Assembly: GCA_025331125.1 (NCBI GenBank)
Contig: JAOALB010000046.1
Coordinates: 62,001 to 126,000 of the forward strand
Source of the DNA: Mycogone perniciosa
Taxonomy: Eukaryota > Ascomycota > Sordariomycetes > Hypocreales > Hypocreaceae
Direction: 5' to 3'
Length of the DNA stretch: 64,000 nucleotides
In this document: positions 34,004 to 45,400 of the stretch, piece after piece
Position numbering within the stretch: the first letter of the stretch is position 1
Layout of the letters: each line of letters begins with the position of its first letter
Made by a program: the position numbers and the translations under genes
Notes under the pieces: generated by a model
What the model saw: only the letters and a program-made list of their open reading frames with translations
Database searches by the model: none
What the model was told of the DNA's origin: nothing

Positions 34004-37000
34004 ATGTCATTTCGCAGTGACGAAGGGCGCCGCTACGGCCATGTGCCACCCGTTCAATACCCCGTCGCCAGTCAGCCCCAAGAGCGGCCAGACATGGCTC
34101 GACGACTGAGCTTCAACACCGGCGATGATGGCGCTTACTATGGCGGCCAGCCTCAAGACCGTGGCTCTACCTCCGGACATCGTCCGTCTACGAGCGTGGG
34201 GGACGACGAACTATTCATAACAAGCCCGACAACGACCCCCAACTACCCGTCTGGCCGACCAACGTCCGGCTCCGTAAGCAGCGCCCACTCCGGATACACT
34301 CATCAATACCAAGACCAGCCGCCTCCCACTCCCTCCCACTCCGGTTACAACCCCCAGACCTTCACCCAGTCTTCCAACTTCCAGCGAACGCAATCCACCA
34401 CGCTGCCTTATCACCCGTCTCCGTCGCTGCGATACTCCGCTTCCACGGCCTCGAACAACACGTATGGCAGCACCTCGCCGACAGGATACACCCCTCAAGC
34501 CTACAACCCCGCTGCCTACGCGAGCACGACGGTGCCCCAACGGCAACCTACCTACCACGGGTATAGCAATGATCAGGGCTATCAATCGCCTACCTTCCCA
34601 CCTCAATCCCCTGGCGCGACATACCCAACCGCCTTCTCGCAACCTGTGCAGTCCCCGGCGCGGTCGTCTGCCTACCATCACTCCATGCCAACTAGTCCAT
34701 CATCTTTTGTCACGTCTACTTCGCAAACCCAGTCAACATATAACTCGTCGCATTACAATACGGGTCAATATCAGACTTACGGCTCTAATGGTGGCAGCCC
34801 GAATCCTACCTCTTACTCTTCGACGTCTCAGGCTCCTTATCCCACGACTTCTCAAATCCCGGTTGGCCCAGGCTACTCAGCGAATGATAATGGTGGATAC
34901 TACAACCGACCGAGTCGGTCAGACTCGCAAGCGTCCTCGAGAACATCACCATATATCCAACCGTTAGGATCTCCTGGGGTTCAGAGACACCCAACTAATG
35001 CCCCACTCCCCAACCGTCCGATGGCTGAACTGCCAGAGGAGGAGACGCCATGGGATGCTAACGGTCGCCCACTTCCCCGACCTGATTACGGTGATGATGA
35101 GCACTTCACCCAGGAAAGTATCATGCAGGAAATTGAGGCCGAGCTGGGGAGAACGGATAGCCGATCACGGTCTCGACCGGCACCACTTAATGGCCAATTT
35201 TTGGATGAGCGGATCGAGCCACTGCGTGGCTTGAATTCCAACGTGAACACCCTGCCTTATCCAACAGGCCATCATTCACCAAACAGGGTAGAAGGCCAAC
35301 GTATTTCTGACGATGACGATGATGATCCAGAGGGAACTGCCGGCGTGCTAGCGATGCAACAGGCCGAGTTGGAGGACCGACGCTTTAGCGGGAATACTTT
35401 CATGTACACTGATATGCCCGCCATGCCAAATCTACCAGTGTCCAACCCGCTTCCACCCGCCCCCGAAGAGCAAGTCCAAAGCAGCGACAGTGATTTCGGA
35501 GGTGATATGGACCTGGGCGGGCTTAGTGGAGGCTATGCTGGCACCCTGACGTACGGACAGGATATTGGGCATTATATGGGGGGACCCCTGACGCACGATA
35601 GCTCCCGGCCGCTACCCGTCCCAGGATACGGTCATGCATCGCGTGAGAGCTACGATCATACTCCGGCTTTCAACAATGCCGAAGTGGATTACGGAGGTAC
35701 TGGTGGTCTGCAACCGCCTCGAGCCCATCGATTGAGCTTTGATGAGGGAGAGGAGAGAGTATCCCTCCATTCGCGTCAGAGTGGCACCGAGTCTCCTGCC
35801 AAAGATGATTATGAAGACCTTTTCTATCATCCAGGACTGTCGAGCCGGCCCCTACCGGCTCTTCCTGGGGGTCCGGCATCCGATACTAGTTCGATGGCGT
35901 CAGGACAACCAAATAGCCTTCACCACTCATATTCGCTTAGCACCGATTCGCGACATTACTATCATCCCGAGAACCCAGAGCAGTATTATACCAGTGCCTC
36001 TAATCACTCTTCTCAACAGCCAGAAAGATCAGTATCGTTGGCGGGCTATAGCCACACGCCCCAGATACAGACACCCGCAAGATCACGGACTGATGCTGCC
36101 GATGAACGTCGGAAATTGGTTCGCCAACAGCACATGGTAACACAGCAAGGACCTTTGGCCAACGAATACGATTCTGGCGTGAATGCCCCCGTAGGCGGTT
36201 TTGACAGTATTACCTTGCCGACTGGAAGAAAGAGGAAGTTTGTACCGTCGAAACTCATCCCCGCTGATTTCAAGAGATGTGTCGAACCATGGGCACTCAG
36301 TGGCATCGAAGCCTGGGTGCGTGAGATGGGCGAAGGAGAGCTTGACCTGAGGGAGAAGATCGTTGAAGAGGCGTTGACCATCATGTTTACATTCAAGGTC
36401 CCGACGATGAATGTGGCTGATGCTGAGGCTCTTAGCAGCGCCGTTGTGTCTCTCATGCTCAAGTCTGGCGTTCTTCTCCCTGACGAGGAATGGGTCAAAT
36501 TCGGAGATGGTCACATTTCTGGAGTTTTGTGGCAACTGACTGGGTCCGGGTGCTACGCGCCAAAGCTGCACGACTGTGAAATTAACGGTCGCTGTTACTC
36601 CTACCACTGCACCCGCACACTGAAGAAGGTTGACTTAGAGGGCTTGACGGAGAAGCCTGTCGATGAGTGGCACGTATTCTACAAGCTGAAGAAGGAGGAC
36701 ATCGAATCCCGAACAAAGAAGGAGGTGGAGCGTCAAAACATTCTTCACGAGATTGTCACTGGTGAGGAGACGTACATGAAACAGCTGGACATCTTCCGAA
36801 CTCTCTACCGCGATGATTTGCGAATGAGACACCCACCCATCATTCATCCTGACAAGCGAGAAAAGTTCCTGATAGCTGTTTTCGGAAAACTTGATACGGT
36901 TGTGCGCATTAACAAGGACCACCTCTTGGCGCAACTCAAATATCGCCAGCAAGAACAGGGTCCTTGGATCGTTGGTTTCAGTGACATATTCAGAGAGTGG

Positions 37001-39308
37001 ATCCGAAAGGCCAAGTCTGATTACATCGAGTATGCGACCGGATACCCTCGTGCTGCGTTTATGATACGTAAGGAGGCCAGCCGCAACATGCTGTTCAAGA
37101 AGTTCCTGGAGGATAAGCAAAAACACAAGTCTTCTTCGAAGCAAGATTGGACTCATTTCCTCATTACTCCCTTGCAACGTCTACAGCGCTATATCCTTCT
37201 TCTAGAAACGGTGGAGCGCAAAATGCTAGGGGAAAGTGAGGAGAAGACCAACCTACACAAGGCCATCGAAGAGATTAGGGTGGTAACGTTGGAGTGCGAT
37301 GCTAAAGTGGCCGAAACAAGCAAGAGAGTCCAGATGATGGAGCTAGATCGAATGATCGTACTGCGACCGGGCTTCCAATCTGTTCTGAACCTTGACCACC
37401 TGGGCAGGACCCTGATAATAGAAGGCGAACTGCAAAGGCTGAGTTCCAAGGGCATGAAATGGGTTGACACACATGCACTCCTTTTTGACCACTACCTGAT
37501 ATTGGCAAAGGTGGTTATCTCCAAAGACGGGAGAGGAGAAAAGAAATACGACGTCTCCAGAGAGGTATGTTGTATCATGGTTTATTTCGTTGGATTGAAA
37601 ATATTAACTGAAGGTAGCCCATTCCAATGCCTCTCCTGTTCCTTGAAAGCATGAACGATGAACCAGTCATCAAGCAGAAGGGCATCACAGCCCCCTTAGG
37701 TCGACCAGCGCCTGCGGCATCAGGAACCCAACTCAGCAAGGTAGTGAGCAATAATAGCTCACGGCCAGGCTTGGAACATTCTGTCACTAACTCGAGCATG
37801 AACTCGGTGACTCACCTTGCTTCAACAACGACTAATGAGGCTGAAAGCAAAATCCTCTATCCATTCAAGGTGAAGCACCTTGGTCACGAGGTGTACACGC
37901 TGTACGCATCTTCGGCTCGGGATCGGCTAGATTGGTGCACAAAGATCATGGAGGCAAAGGCCAGGCACGCAAAGGCTTTGTTTTCGCAAAATGCCGAGCC
38001 CTTCCGGCTACGTGTTCTCGCCGATGCTGCCTTCAACTACGACGTCAGTTCACCCCACGCAAGATCAGCGGGTGTCCCTGTTAAGGGAACGCCACTCGAC
38101 AGGGCCATTCAAGAGCTGGAAAATATTCTCGGTTCCGCTCAGGGTATTGCACCTGTATGTAGAGCTCAGGTGAACTGTGCAACCGGCTTTTCAGCTTTTG
38201 GCAAATCCGTAATCGCGGTCGGGACTGACTACGGCATCTTCATCTCCGACCCCTCTAATCCTCGAGGTTGGACTAGGGTAAGTATCTGTGTCCAGCTTAT
38301 CGTCACAATTCTAACATGCTTTAATAGACAGTTCAAGCAGCAAGAATCACTCAGATGGCAGTCCTTGAGGAGTTTTCGATCTGCGTTATCATTGCAGACA
38401 AATCTTTGATCTCTTATCCTCTCGATGTGATTGCCCCGGTTTCAGACTACGCTCCGCCAGTCAATGATAACCCCAGACGAGCACCCCAGAGACTGGCCAA
38501 GGACGTGACATATTTTGCCACAGCAAAGATGAAAGATCGGACTTTGTTATTCTACAAGCGAAAAGAGGGCCTGCACACGACATTCAAGGTTCTCGAACCC
38601 ATTCTACACAAGGCTACAGAGAAGAAGACTCGACTATTCGGCGGCCGAAGAGGCGCTGCGGGCAACACAGAGTCATTCCGCGACTTTGACGAGTTCTTTT
38701 TCCCGATTGAGTGCTTTTCCTTGAGCCTCTTCCAGACCTACATCGCAGTGTCTACAGCTAGAGGTATCGAGATGTTGACCCTCGATAAGAAGCAGCCGAT
38801 ATCCATTCCCGACCTCAAGGCGCCAGCGATTGCCAACATTTCTAGTCGCATCCGAGATCAGCGTCCCCTGGGTATGTTCCGACTCAATGAGAACGAGTTC
38901 ATCCTCACATATGAAGATTGCGCTGTGTATGTCGACAAACATGGCGAAGTGAGCCGGACTCTCATCATGGAGTACACAGGCAAGCAAAAGAAGGCCAGGG
39001 GCGCGACAATGTATGGACAATACCTAATCCTCTTCAACGAGGATTACGTGGAAGTGCGCAATGCGGAGAACGGTCGGCTGCGACAAATCATCGCTGGGCG
39101 AGACGTGCGCTTGATCGACTTTGGTGTTCGAGGCCCAACAGGTGACAACGCGGCGCAAGCTTCCCAAATGTACGGACACAATGGCCAGGCTGCTACTGCG
39201 GGCGATACCTCCAAGGGCACAGTCAAGATTTCCATGTCCCATCCGGAGCTTCCAGGCAGGCAGATTCTCTTGGAGATGCTGTTTAACGACGGTCACGCGG
39301 AGTCATGA
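34004..39308 (+). CDS. Rho1 guanine nucleotide exchange factor, Rom2 type (DEP-DH-PH-CNH)
   Basis: There are three exons: 34004-37564, 37618-38277 and 38328-39308, with introns of 53 and 50 nt, encoding about 1733 residues. The start MSFRSDEGRRYG is the first ATG of the frame. About 740 N-terminal residues are low-complexity Ser/Pro/Tyr/Gln. A DEP-like region follows (from about 745, KLIPADFKRCVEPWALSGIE), then the DH domain (about 905-1090: RQNILHEIVTGEETYMKQLD, LITPLQRLQRYILLLETV), PH (about 1110-1270) and a C-terminal CNH domain. This is the architecture of yeast Rom1/Rom2, which activate Rho1 at the plasma membrane to drive glucan synthase and the cell-wall-integrity MAP kinase pathway. 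The long disordered N-terminus probably carries regulatory phosphorylation, an inference from composition only. Confidence 0.95.
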
Positions 39309-40248
39309 TTATGAAGCGGTTCTGATGTTTGTCTTTCTATTTATGGGCCTTTCACAAACGACGCATGTAATGGGGGGTAACTCATGTATGAGCTTGTACG
39401 CCATGGTTCAACTCATGTTTGTCGTCTTTTCTATTCTCTCTTTTTATCATTATATAGGGGAAGCGACTGGTGCTAGGAGTAGCTGGTCTACTCACCCTCT
39501 CCGGATGCGCGTGGGGTATATATTTAACGGGTCTCATTCTTCATCTCCTCTTTCTGCTTTTAGGAGGAAGCCTTTTTTGACACATACTTGTGGTTGGATC
39601 TACGATGGATACTTGTTGATCCTTTATCTGGGTGTTATGTGTGGCGTTGGCGGAAAAGGTAGCCAATGCGAAGGGAGGGGAAGAAGTGAAGGGTGGACGG
39701 GATATTCACGCTGGATGTTTTAGATGTTTGCTTTGCTTTTCTCAAGCGGCACGGCGTATTTCGAGTTGTGATGTTTTCACACCTAATATGAAGAAGTTGG
39801 GCAAAAACCATGGGCTGAAGAGGAACAAGTGATTGAAGTGTACATACCTAGTAACTGTACAGATTCTTTTTAAGCATTCCCACGGAAAGTACGGAGTAGA
39901 TAGTACCTATATGTAAGGTGAAAAATCTTGAAGTGAGAATTCCTTCGCCAAAGCAAAAACGAAACCCAGATGTGTTTTTGGCCCTCAGCATCTATGGAAC
40001 TCAATGCTCCCCCTCCTACGTAGCAATGTACATGGCAGTGTTGTCACCCAAGCAGGATCATATCCGCAAAGCGACAAAGAGAGGTCTTGCAATCCTCTCC
40101 CCCTCCCCCTCCTCACAGAAACTTGTTCCCCTTGCTTCCTCCCTTCGCATGGTGTCTATTGAGACAATTGAACTGGGCGGGATCGGTCTATGGTGTAGTG
40201 TGTGTTATATGAGTGTGTGTGTGTGTGTTATGTGTGTATTGTCCAAGT
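39309..40248. other. Intergenic, convergent region
   Basis: This holds the 3' flanks of the Rho GEF and MPC2 genes. TACGGAGTA occurs at 39890 and a (GT)8 run at 40213-40228. No gene is supported. Confidence 0.5.
40213..40228. repeat. (GT)8 microsatellite
   Basis: Eight uninterrupted GT units in the 3' flank of the MPC2 gene. Confidence 0.9.
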
Positions 40249-40913
40249 TTAAGCCTTGGTCTCTTCCTCAATTGCGGCATCCGTCTTCTTGGAGGGGTCG
40301 ATCATGGCGATTCGGCTAATCTGGACGATACCAACCAATCCGAGGAAGAAGTTGACGGCAGCAAGCCTGCGAAGCGAGCGAGTTAGCACACCCGATTTCA
40401 CTATCATACGGTGTCGCGTGCTCCGATTCAACGGCACTCACAGGTAGTTCTTGGGCTTAATAACGAAGCACCACCGCGTCCAGATGAGACCGGTGCAAGT
40501 CAAGGCAAAGTTCTGAGTAAACGACAACTTCTCAGCAGAACGCGCAAAGTCGGAAATGCCGGCGATGACAAGAGCCCACTATATCGAACAAGTCAGCATC
40601 CCACCTTATTCCTGCCCAGATCCAACCACTACCACCTAATGGGGGAGAAGGGGGACAAACAAACCTTCATAACAGGAGCCCAGAAATGCACTGTCCGGAG
40701 GCCGACTTCGCTCTCCCACGCCCTCTTGAACCAGCTCTGCTGCTGCTGCCCAGGCTCTGACGTCGTGCTCTGCCATCGCTTGCCCTGTTGGCGGAACTGC
40801 TGTCCGAATCGCTGGCTCTGGCCCTGGAAGGCCGGCCTGGCGTGAGCGCCGAAGGAAGCGCCCTGGCGGAAGAGCGGCCGGGCGGCGCGCAAGATGTTGC
40901 TCGTTGGGGCCAT
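40249..40913 (-). CDS. Mitochondrial pyruvate carrier subunit 2 (MPC2/MPC3 type)
   Basis: There are three exons: 40665-40913, 40442-40578 and 40249-40366, with introns of 86 and 75 nt, encoding 167 residues. An Arg/Gln-rich, acid-free N-terminus (about 45 residues ending GKRWQST) acts as a mitochondrial presequence. The conserved carrier core follows: LRTVHFWAPVMKWALVIAG, ISDFARSAEKLSFTQNFALT, TGLIWTRWCFVIKPKNYLLA and a last helix NFFLGLVGIVQISRI. MPC2 pairs with MPC1 in the inner membrane to import pyruvate. The first intron falls exactly inside the VMK/WAL junction. Its 5' UTR carries a GGTAGT hexanucleotide repeat. It is divergent from the complex I B8 subunit gene. Confidence 0.95.
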
Positions 40914-41417
40914 CGCCTGCGATGTCGGTCAGATTGAACTGAACGGTATCTTCGGTAGTGGTAGTGGTAGTGGTAGTGGTAGTGGTAGTGGGAATTGGCG
41001 TAGAAGAGAGAGCTGAAAAGCAGAGAAATATACAAAGAAATGACCTACTGTGAAATCTGAGGAGCTCTGATGGACGAGGTTTTGTCTTGCCGGAGGGTTA
41101 GGCGGGACTCGAGATGTTGAGAAGAGACTCTCCGATCCGAATATGGGCGGGAGGATTGCTGCTCACTTCTGGGGGCAAACCCAAAATCCCGAAGATCAAC
41201 CGGCGATAGCGGCACTGGCCGGGACCAGTTTTATGCAGCCGTATTGCATAAAATATCGGATGCGCGCGAATGATTTATGCAAATTTTAGTGCCGCTTGTC
41301 TATCACCATCAACCTTCTGTCTCTGTCTGTCTTAGATATCCGGACATTCAAGCCAAGCCAACGCTTCCCTCGCCAGCTTCACGTTCTGTTCCTCCAATTG
41401 AGCGCCCTCCCGCGATC
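40914..41417. promoter_or_regulatory. Divergent promoter region, MPC2 / complex I B8
   Basis: This is 504 bp between the start codons of two nuclear genes for mitochondrial proteins; shared control is possible. It includes the GGTAGT repeat at 40954-40989. No specific site was recognised. Confidence 0.5.
40954..40989. repeat. (GGTAGT)6 hexanucleotide repeat
   Basis: Six perfect units 41-76 bp upstream of the MPC2 ATG, read as ACTACC on the transcribed strand. Confidence 0.92.
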
Positions 41418-41931
41418 ATGTCTGCCAAGTACGCCTTCACAAAGTCCCTCAAGGAGGTGCGCTTCCTGTTCTGCCAGACGTCAGAGCAGAGCGCAGCAGT
41501 TCGGTACGTTATTTCGATGGCTCTATATGATCCTCTCGCTCGTCCGATACGACGGTTCAGACGCCATCAATCCGCAAATTGCAAATCCCACTCGCCAAAT
41601 ATCCATCACGCAAACTGTCGAGAAGCTTCCGCGAGGCGATGAGAGCTAACATATCCCCCCTCATAGGTCCTTTCTCACCCGCGCATATCCCACCATGAAG
41701 AAGAACAACCCCAGCACCCCCATCATGCTGCGCGAAGCCGCCGGCACACTGCCCAAGATCTACGCCAGATACGGTGTGTTGTGTTCTATTCCCGAATTAA
41801 ACAAGGCCTGGGCTAACCACAGGGCCAATGGCCGATCAGATTTCGGCAACGAAAAGTCACAGTCTCTCGAGGGCCTGACGGACAAGCAGATTGAGGAAAC
41901 GGTTACAGGGCTGGTCAAGAACGATGCATGA
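41418..41931 (+). CDS. NADH:ubiquinone oxidoreductase B8 (NDUFA2-like) subunit
   Basis: There are three exons: 41418-41503, 41667-41773 and 41840-41931, with introns of 163 and 66 nt, encoding 94 residues. The acceptor at 41838-41839 (GATCAG) restores the frame, while the upstream CACAG does not. The protein reads KEVRFLFCQTSEQSAAVRSF, then YPTMKKNNPSTPIMLREAAG and YARYDFGNEKSQSLEGLTDK, which fits the thioredoxin-fold B8/NDUFA2 family (about 95-100 residues). It is a supernumerary subunit of the complex I matrix arm. Only one Cys remains, near residue 19. The gene is divided so finely that no single frame shows it whole. Confidence 0.9.
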
Positions 41932-42459
41932 GAGAAAAGCACTGAAAAGAGAACTGAGATTGGGAGCCTAACGGCGAAAACGCTATTGTATATATCTGGC
42001 GGGCATAGAGAAAGGAAACTGTACCATCATGATCCGGCTGCTTCATGAATTCCTTGCCCCGTGGATGAATCGGATGAGATGAGGACTCCAACATTCCGTG
42101 AATAGGGCTTGATATCGTTTGCTATTACGTTAAGGCCATGCGGCGCCAGGCTGTCAGAATCGCTCATCACGCGGTTCTTGAGTAACAAAAGGTGGCAATG
42201 CAATGCAACTTGTTTGTTGAATCCTACAGACCTGACAGATAGGTAAGCAAAGCTACTTGAGAATTATACATGCCGACAGATATTGTTGGTCTGCCACATC
42301 ATCCAGAGGATAAAGCAAAAAGCAATAAAAACCAAAATCGCGATATTCCACATCTTGTCTTCGTCCACTCCCGTTCCTGATCCCCCTCAATTGTGTCAGC
42401 ACAATCATACCCAGAGCCACAACGCATTTAGCAGGGTAGCAACGCACTGTGCTTCACAA
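41932..42459. other. Convergent intergenic region
   Basis: This holds the 3' flanks of the B8 gene and the large RRM gene; no feature was recognised. Confidence 0.5.
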
Positions 42460-45400
42460 CTAGCCTTGACCTCCACCCCATTTGCTTGCTGGCTCTTGCA
42501 AGGTAGCAGACCGTCCACGAGACACAGGCAACGAGGGCCAGTCCTCCGTGTTCAGTGGGGAGTTCTTCTGAAGCGAGTCTCTTCTCGAGGTCATGGTGTG
42601 TGAGCCAGATATATCTTCACTCATTTGAAATCGCTGATGCTTACCCCTAGCCGCATTTTGCTTTGAACCGCCCTTGGATGGGCTATTCGCTGACTTGCGC
42701 GTCTCTTTGTCAGGCGAGGGACCTGTTTCCTTCGAGGCACCCGGTTGTCTGCCCGGTCTTTCCTTTGACGGAGACATCTTCTTAGACATCTCTCTGCTGG
42801 CGGCGACCTTCCGAATGCCGTCCGACTTTGACGGCGAAGTATCTTGAAGGGAAGCCTTCATGGGGATTGCTGTAGAAGCTTGCTCTGGGTCAACGGGGGG
42901 CAAGATTGGTCTGGGACCACTTGGGACTTTGTCCAGCTGTGCAGGGGCAGCCTTTCTTGGGGACACGAATGCTGCAGCTAGTGGATTCAAGCGGCTCTTC
43001 CTCGCTGAATCGACCTGTGCAGTTGGACCACCAGAGTTGTGGATGCCTGTGCTTTTACCAACGGTTGATGACATAGGGGCATCAAAGGCAAAGTCGGAAG
43101 AAGGTGGTACACGTCCGTCAGTGTTTGGTGCTTCGAAGATGCCCAAGTTCATGGCTGGATATCGATTTTTTCGCTTTTTCGGGAGCCGCAGGGAGCCGCC
43201 TGCATTACTTCTATAGTCCTGGCGACCACGAGGCAAGGTGTCGTAGTGGTATTGGTTTCGTCCAGTTGCAGTATTTTGCTGCTCGCCGCTCGGCTTAGAA
43301 CTATCCGCCGCCTCTGTGGTCTGGCCCTTTTTGTTACGCTTTGGTGTTAGAGAAGAAGCTCTTCTAGCTACTTCTTCCACAGATCGCTTCACTGGCGAGG
43401 AGGGTATATCAGAAGAAGAGACTTTGAAATCACCGGACTGGGGCGGTGTGGTACCTGTGTCCTCGAATTCCTTGTTTGAGATCTGCTCGGATATTCTGGT
43501 GGCGGATGCGAGTTCATTCGTCCTGGTCTCTTGGTCATTGTTTCCCTTAGGCGGCATGCTGAGAGACATCGACTGTCGATGCTTCTTCGCCTTCTTGTTC
43601 TTACCCGACTTCCGGTTAGGTTTTCCCTGGCCAGGTGCAGCATCACTGGCGTTGTTACTTTCGGCAGGCTTTTGGTGGACAGGTTCGTCAAGAATGGGTT
43701 GCGGTAGATCTCTTGGGGCGCCTGCTTTTGCTTCTGTCTCGGTTGAAATTGACTTGTGTGAAGCAACGGGTACGGGTTCATTCTGGTCTTTTTTGATAGA
43801 CTCGGCCCTGGATGGTTCTGCGCAGAGTTGGAAAGAGGCAGTGGCCTTTTCTTCACCTTCTTTCTGTGTGGTCTTGGGGGAAACCATGCCGCTAGGGGGC
43901 TCAACGATTTCCATGACGGCGGGTATCTCTGCCTGGAACTCTCCACCCTTGATGAATCCAGTCTGATTCGGCGTGGTCTCTTCGATTTCTCCTGTGTCTG
44001 ACATCCGACTCATGGCGCAGTTTTCTGCAATCTCATTGGGCTCTGTAGGGCTTGGGTGATAATTGGATGTGGTCTGCGAGGTTCTAGCCTCTTTGCCAGT
44101 GACATCTACGGTGTCCGTTTGCCGGTCCTGGTGTGGCTCCTGGAGTCTCGAGGAGTTTGTCGCAGCTATAGTCGGCATGTCACCGCTTGCAGATACGACT
44201 CGATTGTGGCCCTTGGGAGGCAAGCTGCTATTAGTAGTGATTCCTGATTTCTTGGATTTGCGTGGATCCAATGGCATAGGAATCCTATTCCAGGCCTGTT
44301 TCCGCCCCCTGATTTCCTCTTCGGTGAATCTGCTGGGCTTTCGTATATGCTGGGTTCGCACAGCAGCCTGTTCAATAGGCTTTTCAAGTGACCCCTTTGG
44401 AGGGCTTGGCATCTCTTCCTCCTTGCTCATCGAATTGTCATGTGTGTTTATCGAATCCTTGGCCGTCGAATCACTTTCCTTGGTGGTGTCACAATGGGCA
44501 ACGTCATTCTTTACAGCCTTGATTGGCTCCATGGTTATCCTTTCCACCGGCGTAGGAGATCCTTGGGCGTCTCTGCCTCGACTCTTGGGGGTAGGACTGT
44601 AACTTTTAGCATCGGTTCGAATTTCGTTGGACAATCCTATTCCCTCAGCCGCTGCGGGGGAGTCATCCTGCTTAGGAGACGCATTGGGCAACAACACGCG
44701 CACTTTTGTCGGTGGGCATTTGCTGTCGTCGCTATTTGGAGTTGCTATGCCGGATTCATCATTGCCAGATGTTGATTCGCTCAAGGCCTCCTCTGATGGT
44801 GGCTTGGATTGTGAGATTTGTTCATCGAAGATCTCGGGGTCCTGTAAATGGTTCGGAGTGTGGGTGACAATAGCAGCATTCTCCATCAGCTGTGTATTCA
44901 CCTGAGTTGCCCCAACGTTAACATACGGTGGCCTGACAGGGTAAGCAATGTCAGTAGAAAATATTAATCCCGGTTGGACATATCCAGGAGGTGGTAAAGG
45001 AACTCCAGGAAGGGGATGTTGCTGAGGTACAAATCCTCGGGGCATCATAGGAGCCCCGGCATGGGCCGGATGCATTGCGAGATGATTGAACCCCGGCGCG
45101 GGAAGATGGGCAGCTAGTAGTGGAGGACTGATCATCGGGGTGGGGAAACCGAAGTTTGTCGGAGCTGAAAGGATTTGCTGTTGTTGCTCAATGGACAATG
45201 CTCGAGCTCTGTCAGCCTGCGGCCATGTTGTGTTGATCCACTTGGATCGATGGACAGGACTGATTTGAATCGTGATACGCTTCTCTGGGATACCACCTTT
45301 TCCGAAGGCCAGGGCCTCGGCGACGGAGGATTCATGCATGAACCTTTCAATTGTCAGTCTCTCCCTAAAACCATGCCCTTCTTGGGGAAGTCATTCTTAC

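Noticed and set aside
43316..43966. 216-codon plus-strand frame
   Set aside because: Mirror of the Ser/Lys-rich C-terminal exon of the RRM gene; no independent support.
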